Shown piece by piece: positions 1 through 8,314 of a DNA stretch of 64,000 nucleotides (its first letter is position 1; the number at the start of each line of letters is the position of its first letter). The position numbers and the translations under genes were made by a program. The notes under the pieces are model-generated. The model saw only the letters and a program-made list of their open reading frames with translations. It was not told the DNA's origin and ran no database searches. The stretch is from an uncultured Desulfobacter sp. (lineage in GTDB: Bacteria > Desulfobacterota > Desulfobacteria > Desulfobacterales > Desulfobacteraceae): positions 5,074,501-5,138,500 of the forward strand of contig NZ_OY762614.1 in the NCBI RefSeq assembly GCF_963666145.1, given 5' to 3'.

Positions 1-873
1 ATAAGGCTATCAAAAAGGTTTTGTTGCATTGACGATTTATATAACTCTCCTCCTCCGTATGATGTATATGTAACCGGTAGTGATCAGGTCTGGAATCCAG
101 GAAACGGCGGGATTCCAGCCGAACCATATTTCTTGACTTTTGTCAAAAATGAAGGGAAAAAAATTTCTTATGCTCCTAGCGTTGGGGTAACAACAATTCC
201 TGACTATGTTAAGGAAAAGTACAGAGAATGGCTTTCCAGTTATGATTGTATATCAGTCAGGGAAGAAGAAGCTAAGACTTTAGTTAGCGAACTTACGCCG
301 AAAAATGTGGAAGTAGTTTTGGATCCCGTCTTTTTGTTAGATATTTCATATTGGCATTCAATTCTGAGGGATCCTGATAAAGCTTCACAATATATTTTCT
401 GTTTTATTTTAGGTAAGAACGACGCACTTCTGTCGTATGCAAAAAAAATAAAATCGGAATTGTCCTGTGAATTGGTTGTGATGTCACAAGCATGGAAACC
501 CAATGGAATAAATAATTATCAGTTCATTATGGATGCTGGCCTTGAGGAGTTCTTGGGCTGGATAAAAAATGCCGAAATGGTTCTTACTGATTCATTTCAC
601 GGGACTGCATTTTCACTGTTGCTGGCAAAGAACTTCTTCTCATATATCTCTCCTGGAAATCAACGAGGTTGCAGGATAAATAACCTGTTAAAAAAATTTG
701 CATTGTCAGAGCATTTGTTGAGCTCGGACTTAGACCAAAAAGGCGCAGAATTGGTGAACAGCAGAGTTGATCACAATGTCTTAGTTCGTAAAATTTCCGC
801 AGAGGTGCAACAATCCAGAAATTTTCTTTTAAAGGCCATTGAAGGTGCGGGTGATGAAGAAAAACGTTGCTAA
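1..873 (+). CDS. Polysaccharide pyruvyl transferase family protein (5' end outside window)
   Basis: The frame is already open at base 1, so the N-terminus lies upstream. Early residues read VYVTGSDQVWNPG, the hallmark of the polysaccharide pyruvyl transferase (CsaB/PssM-like) family, followed by a DSFHGTAFSLLL motif about two thirds along, also typical. The family transfers a ketal pyruvate from phosphoenolpyruvate to sugars of exopolysaccharide or cell-wall glycans in the cytoplasm. It overlaps the next gene by 20 bp, suggesting translational coupling. A paralogue with the same motif lies at 4556-5707, so two sugars or two steps may be modified. Family assignment is secure from motifs; the actual acceptor is unknown. 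Confidence 0.9.
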   Translation: MRLSKRFCCIDDLYNSPPPYDVYVTGSDQVWNPGNGGIPAEPYFLTFVKNEGKKISYAPSVGVTTIPDYVKEKYREWLSSYDCISVREEEAKTLVSELTPKNVEVVLDPVFLLDISYWHSILRDPDKASQYIFCFILGKNDALLSYAKKIKSELSCELVVMSQAWKPNGINNYQFIMDAGLEEFLGWIKNAEMVLTDSFHGTAFSLLLAKNFFSYISPGNQRGCRINNLLKKFALSEHLLSSDLDQKGAELVNSRVDHNVLVRKISAEVQQSRNFLLKAIEGAGDEEKRC

Positions 874-2035
874 TGTTAAAAATTGTTATGGTTGTGGCGT
901 TTGTGCAGCTATTTGTCCGCATAAACTCATACGGATGAGATTGGATAAAAATGGTTTTTACCAGCCTGACATCCCTGAACTGGAGAAATGCACTGAGTGC
1001 AGTCTCTGTGTTTCCGTTTGTTCCTACCTTGATGACGAAATTTTTCTTGAAAACTCAGAGGAAATAAAGGGATATGCAGCCTGGAGCAATAACGAGACTG
1101 TTCGTTTCAAAAGCTCATCGGGCGGAGTCGGTTTTGAGTTGGGGAGGCTTTTGCTTGCCCAAGGCTACAAAGCATGTGGCGTGAGATATAATGTCAAAAA
1201 GCAACGGGCGGAACATTTTATTGCAGATAACGAGCAGGAGTACCAGGCAAGTGTAGGGTCAAAATATATTCAAAGCTACACACCTGATGCCTTTTCTGCC
1301 TTTAAAAAAGACGAAAAGTATTTTGTGACGGGGACACCCTGCCAAATCGATTCTCTACGAAGATTTATCCGGCTAAAAAAAATGGAAGATAATTTTGTCC
1401 TGATGGATTTCTTTTGTCATGGTGTGCCTTCCATGTTGATGTGGAACAAATACCTTCAGTTTGTTGAAAAAAAAATTGCGGGAAATATTTGCCATATTGC
1501 ATGGCGAAACAAACAGGTTGGCTGGCATGATTCATATGCAATAAACGCGAATAGAGGGGAATATTTTTCTCTATCCAGTGGAGGGGATCTGTTCTTCAAA
1601 ATGTATTTAAGCGATAGTTGTCTGGGAAATGCCTGTTATGAGGACTGTAAGTACAAAACCTTAGCCTCTTCCGCCGATATGCGAATAGGGGATCTGTGGG
1701 GCGAGACCTATCAGCATGATGAAAAGGGGGTAAGTGCTGTTTTGGCTCTAACTCTTCAGGGTAAAGAGTTGATAAAATTTCTTAAAAAACATGTTACCTT
1801 GATTGCTGAAGATATTGTAGTGGTTACGGAAGGACAGATGAGAGAACCTCCTCCCACGCCGGTGCTGTATCGAATCTATATGTGGATGCTCCGTTCTTCT
1901 TTGATTGGTTTAAAAACAGAGGCCTTCGTAATATATAGATTAAAACATTATGGAACTTTAATGGCCCATCCAAAGCTGACACTTGTAAGACTAATTAAGA
2001 AAATAAAAAAGTTCAGGGGATTCAGAGGATATTGA
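854..2035 (+). CDS. FrhB/coenzyme F420 hydrogenase beta-subunit-like iron-sulfur protein
   Basis: The 393-residue protein begins with two ferredoxin-type clusters, CYGCGVCAAICPH and CTECSLCVSVC, followed by an FrhB/FdhB C-terminal-type region containing KSSSGGVGFELG and GTPCQIDSLRRF. In polysaccharide clusters such proteins sit next to pyruvyl transferases and are annotated as polysaccharide pyruvyl-associated oxidoreductases; their reaction is not established. I chose the ATG at 854 over the in-frame TTG at 839 because it directly precedes the KKNVANVKNCYGCG start of the ferredoxin region. The gene overlaps the upstream pyruvyl transferase, so the two are probably co-translated. An electron-transfer or F420/flavin role is inference. 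Confidence 0.85.
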   Translation: MKKNVANVKNCYGCGVCAAICPHKLIRMRLDKNGFYQPDIPELEKCTECSLCVSVCSYLDDEIFLENSEEIKGYAAWSNNETVRFKSSSGGVGFELGRLLLAQGYKACGVRYNVKKQRAEHFIADNEQEYQASVGSKYIQSYTPDAFSAFKKDEKYFVTGTPCQIDSLRRFIRLKKMEDNFVLMDFFCHGVPSMLMWNKYLQFVEKKIAGNICHIAWRNKQVGWHDSYAINANRGEYFSLSSGGDLFFKMYLSDSCLGNACYEDCKYKTLASSADMRIGDLWGETYQHDEKGVSAVLALTLQGKELIKFLKKHVTLIAEDIVVVTEGQMREPPPTPVLYRIYMWMLRSSLIGLKTEAFVIYRLKHYGTLMAHPKLTLVRLIKKIKKFRGFRGY

Positions 2036-2057
2036 CAACAGGTTTAAGTTCAACCAC

Positions 2058-2143
2058 TATGGGCTGGAAGCCCATAGAATGCGATGGAGACTGAAAGTCT
2101 CCCTCTCAGCTAAAGCTGACTGAAAGGAACAAGCTAAAGCTTG
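2058..2143. repeat. Run of four short perfect hairpins next to IS200-like gene
   Basis: Four consecutive perfect inverted repeats with 2-3 nt loops: TATGGGCT/AGCCCATA (2058-2076), GGAGACT/AGTCTCC (2086-2102), TCAGCT/AGCTGA (2106-2119) and CAAGCT/AGCTTG (2130-2143). IS200/IS605 ends carry subterminal hairpins recognised by the HUH transposase, and this block lies just beyond the 3' end of the IS200-like transposase. Four in a row is more than the usual one per end, so the block may be a composite or duplicated end. Confidence 0.6.
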
Positions 2144-2160
2144 TGTGTTACGATTGAAAA

Positions 2161-2595
2161 TCATTCGACCACAAAATTATCATTTTGATGATTCGGGTGA
2201 TCTTCATGATGCTTCAAGTATTCCTGAATCATGTCATCTGTCACATGACCAGAACTGAATGCGGCGTAACCAATGCCTCAAAAATGTTTACCCCAGTAGC
2301 GTTTCCCAAGTTGAGGAAATTCTTCCTGGATTTTTCGGGAGCTTTTCCCTTTCATAAAACGGACCATATCACTTACCGAAAGCTTGGGCGGATATGAGAC
2401 ATAGAGATGGACATGATCTTTACTGATACGACCTTGGATAATATGGATATCATGACTATCACAAATCTGACGAATGATATTTCTCAATCGATATCCAATC
2501 TGTTTCGTCAGCACTTGATACCGGTATTTAGTCACCCAAACTAAATGGACTTTTAAATCATGTACCGTATGTGAACCTTTTCGATATGATCGCAT
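2161..2595 (-). pseudogene. IS200/IS605-family TnpA transposase with premature TGA
   Basis: This is a Y1 HUH single-strand transposase. The first 105 residues contain LVWVTKYRYQVL and the HUH-type motif KDHVHLYVS, and end at GKRYWGKHF. The reading frame then meets TGA at 2278-2280, exactly where the family has a Trp (GRxFW), and continues open for 38 more codons (GIGYAAFSSGHVTDD through MIQEYLKHH) to TGA at 2161. The Tyr in the last helix (IQEYL) is the probable catalytic nucleophile, so the stop removes it. I call this a nonsense-inactivated copy; readthrough is possible but unsupported. Full length would be 144 residues, normal for the family. Confidence 0.8.
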
Positions 2596-2846
2596 TCAAT
2601 TCAGATACTAAAAGTCTTGGACTAAACCCAAAACAAGCGTGTTTTCCCAAATACAACACTCATGAGCAATCGGTCGTTTGAGCTATGATTTTTATCGCCA
2701 ATTGTCATCAGGCAGACGAACTGCTCCCCATATTTTTGAGTCATACCGATTGTGTTGTGGTTCATTTTTTTAAATCCTTTTAAAAGCTACCGGTTTAGGA
2801 CTCGCCATTGCAACCCATTTGCAATAACTATCCGGTGGGAGAAGGA

Positions 2847-4256
2847 TCACGTAACCCGGACGGTCTTCATGAAGTCAAAGTACTTGAACATGCTTGTAAG
2901 ACGATCATTATAACCAATGATTCGATATTTTATGGCCCTGCCGGATCGCAAGATTAAACAGGGGATGTTTATAAATGTCTGGATGAACCGCTTGAATTCC
3001 ATGCGGATTATTGAAAGACCTAATGCACGATATGGCATCAGCAGCCCATACCAGGCTTTCAGGTCCCATGCCAAAGAGGCGATAACCATATAGGCCCAGT
3101 TGGCATTTAGAGAATCCGACGGGTTCTCCATAGCACGTACACCATGTTTCAACTGGTCAATATCATTCTCGTGATCAGCCCGTTTTCGGTAAAAATCCAC
3201 CAACTGCTCGGCCGATTTTTTCCAATCGTTGGTGATATAAAAAAAGTAACGAACATCATCAAACAGCAGACGTTCACCTTTATACTCGTTGATCGTTTTG
3301 CGCAGAACGATCATCCGGTAGGGCTTCCGACATTTACCCGGCTTATATTTAAATTCGGCTATATGTTCACATGCGGTCTCCAAGCGTTTAAATTGGCGTT
3401 TTTTAACCACTTCACGTTTAACATTTTCCGGGCGTTGTCTGGGAACTGTTTTAATCGACCGAGGCGGTTTTTCAAATACAATCCAGTCAGACTCCGAGAG
3501 ATTATTGGCCTGTTTGACCAAATTTGATCTGGCATCCATGCCAAATATAAAGGAACAGCGCTGATCCCATTTATCAAAGTTAGTGGTAAGACTAAAATCA
3601 GTATCACCCCAAACGTATAATTTTTTGAAAGTACCTTCCAGCAAATCAAGTGCCTTATCCACCCACTGCGCAGAACCAAGGTGGGACGGAGCATTACCTG
3701 ACCGGTTGATAATATATAGGGGCTCCCTTGTTTTTTCCAAAGAGACGACCAACGGAGCATATCCCCACGTCCCTTTGTAAGAGATATCCATGCCCTGTTT
3801 GCACTCGCCGGTTGTCCCACTGATAGTACCGTCAATATTAATAATGGCTGATTTCTTGAAATTTTGTGGCTGCTTTTCCCATATCTTTTTTCGGATGGTA
3901 TTTTTTACATCCATCAGAGTCACAATCTCTTCCGGGGAAAACCGGCGTAAAAAATCTCCTGCCGTAGTTGGATCAGGGATAAGTTTTGCATCCAGCGCAT
4001 TAAGCCAGGCTTCATTATTTCTGAGTAGTTCAATATCCTGGAGGCAAGTACCGCCGGCAAGAATATTATATGCCATGTTGGCGATATGATCTGATTCGTG
4101 ATATGGCAGATGGCGTTTTAGCAACTCGAGCTCTTTATCTATCTCTTTCAGGAGGCCGGTCCTTTTTGCAAGCATATGAATCAGGCCTATGCCGCCGTGA
4201 GCAACCCCTTGGAGACGACCGTCAATTTCGTATTGAATGTTGGACGCCTTTAACAT
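2847..4256 (-). CDS. IS1380-family-like DDE transposase
   Basis: This 469-residue transposase has an intact frame. The N-terminal half reads GIGLIHMLAKRTGLL and DPTTAGDFLRRFSPEE; the catalytic core shows INIDGTISGTTGE and YVWGDTDFSLTTNFDKW, typical of IS1380 (IS4-type RNase H fold) enzymes, and a late FYRKRADHENDIDQLKHG block supplies the expected Y-R-E region. It catalyses cut-and-paste transposition. It lies opposite to the polysaccharide genes and between two sequences resembling IS200 ends. I could not define its terminal inverted repeats or target duplication with confidence. It probably separates the FrhB-like gene from the second pyruvyl transferase of one original operon. Confidence 0.85.
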   Translation of the reverse strand: MLKASNIQYEIDGRLQGVAHGGIGLIHMLAKRTGLLKEIDKELELLKRHLPYHESDHIANMAYNILAGGTCLQDIELLRNNEAWLNALDAKLIPDPTTAGDFLRRFSPEEIVTLMDVKNTIRKKIWEKQPQNFKKSAIINIDGTISGTTGECKQGMDISYKGTWGYAPLVVSLEKTREPLYIINRSGNAPSHLGSAQWVDKALDLLEGTFKKLYVWGDTDFSLTTNFDKWDQRCSFIFGMDARSNLVKQANNLSESDWIVFEKPPRSIKTVPRQRPENVKREVVKKRQFKRLETACEHIAEFKYKPGKCRKPYRMIVLRKTINEYKGERLLFDDVRYFFYITNDWKKSAEQLVDFYRKRADHENDIDQLKHGVRAMENPSDSLNANWAYMVIASLAWDLKAWYGLLMPYRALGLSIIRMEFKRFIQTFINIPCLILRSGRAIKYRIIGYNDRLTSMFKYFDFMKTVRVT

Positions 4257-4452
4257 AGGAGTCGGCTGTTCCGTCCAATTTCTTTTGTTAAGTTTTTTGC
4301 TGATTTTTTTTCTTGCGTTTTGCCAATTTTTTGCTGATATTCTTATTCACTCGAAACGTCCTTTCAACTTTGTATAGTTTGTTGTGGAAAACTCATTATA
4401 CTCTTTATTGTTAGGCGTTTCGAGACTTTATCTTCTTTTTTATTACTTATTT

Positions 4453-4526
4453 CACGCTTGTTTTGGGACTAAAGTCCATAGTTTTTACTACCGACTGGGA
4501 CAATAAAGCGTCAAGTTGTCCTTCAC
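4453..4526. repeat. IS200-like end remnant: inverted copy of 2627-2641 plus hairpins
   Basis: CACGCTTGTTTTGGG at 4453-4467 is the exact reverse complement of 2627-2641, which lies just upstream of the IS200-like transposase. Similarity extends further: both copies carry a TGGACT segment on the side away from the 15-mer. The right copy forms a GGACT/AGTCC hairpin, and a GGACAA/TTGTCC pair follows. I read this as a second IS200-type end bracketing the IS1380 element; it also forms the leader of the next gene. Confidence 0.45.
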
Positions 4527-4555
4527 ATGGATTAGAGTTCATAAAGGTTGTTCTG

Positions 4556-5707
4556 ATGATTAGTAAAAAAACTGTTGGTATCATGACTATGCATAAGGTC
4601 ATTAATTATGGTTCGGCGTTGCAGGCCTATGCGTTGCAAAAAGTTATTAGAGGTATGGGATATAATGCTGAAATAATAGATTATGTATTCCCAAATGCCT
4701 ATCACCTAAGCGAGCAGCAATTACAAGACATAGAAATAACATGGAAGTCTTATGTTAAAAAGTACATACCGGTAAAGACTGCCTGGCGTTTTGCTCAAAA
4801 CAGGCAAGATAAAGTTAAAAAGTTTTGGAAAGAATACTTGAACCTTAGTGGTTCCATATATTCGACATCAGAAGAATTGCATAGCGCTCCGCCTATCTAC
4901 GATATGTATATTACCGGAAGTGACCAAGTTTGGAATCCTCGTTTTATGAAGGGAGATTCTTCCTTTTTCCTCTCGTTTGCTCCTGACGGTGCACGGAAGA
5001 TTGCTTTTTCACCTAGTTTTGCCTGCGCTGATATCCCGAAAAGTCATGCACCGGCTTATAAGGAGTTGTTAAGCGAATATTCTTATATTTCGGTGAGAGA
5101 ACGAAATGGAGTGCAGTTAATTAAAAATTTGTTAGACAGGGACGTACCCGTGACCCTTGATCCAACTCTACTACTTACACCAGTCGAGTGGAAAACGCTA
5201 TGTCAGGAACCAAAGAAGAAGCCTCCAAGAAAGAAGTATATTTTGGCTTATGTGCTTAACTATGCTTTTAACGTAATACCCTATATTTATGACCTGATAA
5301 AGCATGTTCGTAGCAAGCTTGGCTTTGAGGTCGTCTTTATAGGTGCAGTTCCGAAGGAACTGAAACATTTTGCAAAATCGGCTATAAATATTGGGCCTTT
5401 GGAGTTTCTGGAATTGTTTGAGTATGCCTCATTTGTGGTTACCTCTTCGTTTCACGGTACATCGTTTTCTATAAACTATAATATTCCGTTTTATACTGTC
5501 GTAGACAGTGATAATTGTGAAGACGACAGACAGCTTAGTCTTTTGAGAATACTTGGTATTGAAAGCAGAGCGGTATCAATCGGAACAGAGTTTTCAGCCT
5601 TAAAAATGGAGGAATGGGATTCAGAAAACATTCAGGGCAATTTAACAATACAGAGAGATACTTCGTTACGGTATTTAAATAAGGCGTTACAAGGTTCTGT
5701 GGTATGA
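4556..5707 (+). CDS. Polysaccharide pyruvyl transferase family protein
   Basis: The 383-residue protein has the full family layout: N-terminal VGIMTMHKVINYGSALQAYAL (substrate-fold entry), central DMYITGSDQVWNPRF, SVRERNGVQLI, DPTLLLTPVEW and C-terminal VVTSSFHGTSFSINY. It should transfer pyruvate from PEP to a glycan intermediate in the cytoplasm. The start at 4556 was chosen over an in-frame upstream codon at 4463 because AAAGG precedes it by 8 nt and family similarity begins right there. Its stop overlaps the following membrane protein (ATGA), indicating coupling. It is a paralogue of the gene at the window start; the target sugar cannot be told. Confidence 0.9.
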   Translation: MISKKTVGIMTMHKVINYGSALQAYALQKVIRGMGYNAEIIDYVFPNAYHLSEQQLQDIEITWKSYVKKYIPVKTAWRFAQNRQDKVKKFWKEYLNLSGSIYSTSEELHSAPPIYDMYITGSDQVWNPRFMKGDSSFFLSFAPDGARKIAFSPSFACADIPKSHAPAYKELLSEYSYISVRERNGVQLIKNLLDRDVPVTLDPTLLLTPVEWKTLCQEPKKKPPRKKYILAYVLNYAFNVIPYIYDLIKHVRSKLGFEVVFIGAVPKELKHFAKSAINIGPLEFLELFEYASFVVTSSFHGTSFSINYNIPFYTVVDSDNCEDDRQLSLLRILGIESRAVSIGTEFSALKMEEWDSENIQGNLTIQRDTSLRYLNKALQGSVV

Positions 5708-6963
5708 TAATAAATTCCATAGTTCTATTCGTTTGTGTATTTTTTTTGTTCTATAATTACAAAGCGACAGTTGTGGCGATAGCCCCTATAATTCCGTATC
5801 TTGATAATTTTGTTATGCCTTTTTCTTATCCTGGTGGAGGGAAAGTCTTTGCTCTGGTTTCATTATTTGCTTTATTGCTTCTACCTTTCAAGGTCCCCCC
5901 AAAAAAAATAATTGCTAACAAGTATCCCTTCAAATTGATGACTGTATTTGTTGTTGTCTCGTATATGTTGTCCAATATACCTATGTTCCATCCAGCCGGT
6001 ACAGTTAACCTTTTGTTGACAGTCTATATTTATCCTGTTCTTTTGTGGATTTGTATAAATTCTCCTGATAGATTAAAGCTGTTTGTCAATGTGTTGATTT
6101 TTTCTCTTTCCTTATTTGTTATCTACGGCTTTTATGAGGTAATAACATCGTCAAATCCGGTAATGAATTATTTTGTGTCACATGGAATTGTTATGCAACA
6201 ATACAGTGAAGGCATGCGGTTTGGTTTGAAAAGGCTTCAATCTTTCGCTCCATACATAGGCGCGGCTGGAACAATTGCGGGGATGGGGTTTGTAACCCTA
6301 TTACTTTTAAAGAGGGATTTCAATAAGCTGTTCAAGTTAAAGAATAGAATATACCTCCTATTAGTTGGCTTGTTTCTTTGTGTTTTTTTTACTGGCACGA
6401 GATCTGTTATTTTGGGTTTTGCAGTAGGGCTGTTCGCGTTTGTTGATTTCCGATATATAGCTAAAAAGAAAGTACTTATGGTGATGCTCGTGTCTACGTT
6501 GATGTCTCTTTTTTTTTATCAATATACCTCAGGTTATATCGAACAGATAATAGATTCATTTACGGATACTGAAAGTGTAAGGGGGAGTAGCCAAGAGATG
6601 CGGAGGTTGCAATGGATTATCACAAAACATTATTGGAAAATATCCCCCGTTATTGGTAATGGGTTTGGGTTTATGTTTTATGTGGTTAGTGGGAAGGTGC
6701 GTGGTATATATGGTGCTGAAAGTGTTTGGTTTCCATTATTTACAGACTTTGGTCTTTTGGGATGTACTGCATTTATATTAACTATCATCATGCCAATTAT
6801 AAAATTAATTAAGATGAAATTAAAACCGATTGTTTTTTTAATTCTCTTATTTTTAGTAAATAAAACTTTTTCATCAATACCTGGTATCTCAATAGGATTT
6901 CATCTTATATTTGTAGTGTTTTTTGTCAGGTTGAAAGAAATGGTTCTGGGCCTGAACCGTTGA
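5704..6963 (+). CDS. O-antigen polymerase (Wzy)-like multi-spanning membrane protein
   Basis: The 419-residue hydrophobic protein has about ten predicted transmembrane stretches and starts inside the previous stop (ATGA). The segment VGLFLCVFFTGTRSVILGFAVGLFAF carries the TGTRS/A motif common in Wzy/WaaL-type proteins, and a large periplasmic loop with SSQEMRRLQWIITKHYWKISPVIGNGFGF follows, the usual Wzy_C position. Such enzymes polymerise lipid-linked repeat units at the periplasmic face. A second protein of the same class is at 18915, so one is likely the polymerase and the other a ligase or a polymerase of a different chain. Which does which is not resolvable from sequence. Confidence 0.75.
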   Translation: MIINSIVLFVCVFFLFYNYKATVVAIAPIIPYLDNFVMPFSYPGGGKVFALVSLFALLLLPFKVPPKKIIANKYPFKLMTVFVVVSYMLSNIPMFHPAGTVNLLLTVYIYPVLLWICINSPDRLKLFVNVLIFSLSLFVIYGFYEVITSSNPVMNYFVSHGIVMQQYSEGMRFGLKRLQSFAPYIGAAGTIAGMGFVTLLLLKRDFNKLFKLKNRIYLLLVGLFLCVFFTGTRSVILGFAVGLFAFVDFRYIAKKKVLMVMLVSTLMSLFFYQYTSGYIEQIIDSFTDTESVRGSSQEMRRLQWIITKHYWKISPVIGNGFGFMFYVVSGKVRGIYGAESVWFPLFTDFGLLGCTAFILTIIMPIIKLIKMKLKPIVFLILLFLVNKTFSSIPGISIGFHLIFVVFFVRLKEMVLGLNR

Positions 6964-7401
6964 AAGTATTTTGGGGAATGAGGATTGATATAATATGAAT
7001 AATGTTTCAATCTGCGAGTTTAAAAACTAGTAGCTAATTTTCAATTTCTTACAAAACCGAATTGTTGGAGGGGTACTCCCAAAAAACTACAAGGTGTCTA
7101 CAGGCAGATCAAGGAGTGGATAAAGCAGATCGCTATTTGAAAGGGGGGGTACCTTATCAACGCGCTCAATAGACGGTTGCACAGACATTACAACCATTAT
7201 AATGCGCTATGTAACATTTTGAAATTATGTTTTTTTTGCTGTCCTGAAAATGCGCCTGCAAATGGCTAAATCGCAGGTGAGGCTCGTAAAAGCTTCCCCT
7301 TGAAGGTTTTCACAAAAGCGATAGACTTTTTGGGGATTGCCAAACCAAAGATGAGGGGGGGCGTTGATACCGTGAGAGGCATCCAAACTAAGGAGACGCA
7401 A
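6964..7401 (+). pseudogene. Gap with decayed group II intron maturase-like remnant
   Basis: There is no intact gene in these 438 bases. Around 7085-7220 one frame reads KKLQGVYRQIKEWIKQIAI, a stop, then LINALNRRLHRHYNHYNAL. This resembles the C-terminal maturase region of group II intron reverse transcriptases (LNRKLRGHYNYYGV). It is short, stop-containing and lacks any RT core, so it is at best a relic. The call rests on pattern memory only. Confidence 0.3.
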
Positions 7402-8094
7402 GTGTCAGTTACAAAGTCAATAGCAAAAAGATTAACGAATTACGATAGCTCGAAATCATTCGGTTCGAAACTCAGGGCCAAACGAATTGCCCCCACTCTT
7501 AAAAATAATTGAATCAGTTTCAAATAGAAATGGGCATGTTAATATAATTGATATAGGAGGGACAGAAAAATATTGGAATATTGTCCCTCGGAGATTTCTC
7601 GATCAGTTCGGAGTTAAAATTACGATAGTCAATCTTCCAGGAAGTAGCCTTCCAGATAACCATGGTCCGTTTACATTTGTTCATGGAGATGGGCGCGATT
7701 TATCTATGTTCGATACCAACTCATTTGATGTTGCACACTCTAATTCAGTAGTTGAGCATGTCGGCGATTGGAATAAAATGATTGCTTTTTCAAATGAATT
7801 AAGGCGGGTCGCAAAAAAGTATTTTATCCAAACACCAAATTATTGGTTCCCTATCGAACCTCATTGCATGACCCCATTTTTTCATTGGTACCCAAGCCAA
7901 GTCGCATATGGTTAGTTATGCATTTTTCATTGGGACACTGGAAAAAAGCAAGTTCAGTAGATGAAGCAGTAAGAATTACTGAAAGTGCAAGGCTGCTTGA
8001 CAATAAAATGTTCAGTCAATTATTTAATGACGCTCGCTTTAGCGTTGAAAAACTATTTTTATTGTCAAAATCGCATTTGGCTATTCGAGATTAA
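7402..8094 (+). pseudogene. SAM-dependent methyltransferase with two compensating frameshifts
   Basis: Read in three pieces this is one class I SAM methyltransferase of about 230 residues. It starts at GTG 7402 (AAGGAG upstream) with SVTKSIAKRLTNYDSSKSFG and RAKRIAP, shifts frame in a run of five C near 7490, continues LLKIIESVSNRNG and NIIDIGGTEKYWNIVP (glycine-rich SAM loop) to NSVVEHVGDW, then shifts back in CCC near 7891 to finish KPSRIWLVMHFSLGHW and ITESARLLDNKMF. One C too many, then one too few, restores the original frame. Either the gene is inactive, or the shifts are sequencing errors or slippage at C runs. A role in O-methylation of glycan sugars is inferred from location. Confidence 0.7.
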
Positions 8095-8314
8095 AATTGC
8101 CTAATCGGATAGCTCCCCAATCACTGAGGAGTCCCCCCTCACCACCCGGTATACGGATCTCGTATAAGCGGTTCTACTGATTTTAGAAATCAGTTCCTGG
8201 GCAGATATAATCCTTCATCGATAAAATATCGTTTAGGCATGGCAATGTCCACCCCATTTACTTTGTAAAATTATGAACAGTCCGTCAAATGTCAACAGAA
8301 CATAGTGATGAAAC
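8095..8314. other. Intergenic spacer with palindrome and possible mobile-element relic
   Basis: No gene is seen. It contains a perfect 8-bp inverted repeat with a 3-nt loop, ACTGATTT/AAATCAGT (8176-8194), downstream of the methyltransferase, which could act as a weak bidirectional stop. The GC-richer stretch at 8110-8170 differs in composition from its neighbours and, on the minus strand, has the look of structured intron RNA. I cannot identify it. Confidence 0.3.

Noticed and set aside
2278..2280. TGA in the IS200-like transposase read as selenocysteine
   Set aside because: The family residue is Trp, not Cys, and I see no SECIS-like hairpin after it. Nonsense mutation is simpler.
2185..2397. 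Plus-strand small frame opposite the transposase
   Set aside because: It lies antisense to the IS200-like gene, with no ribosome site or recognisable protein.
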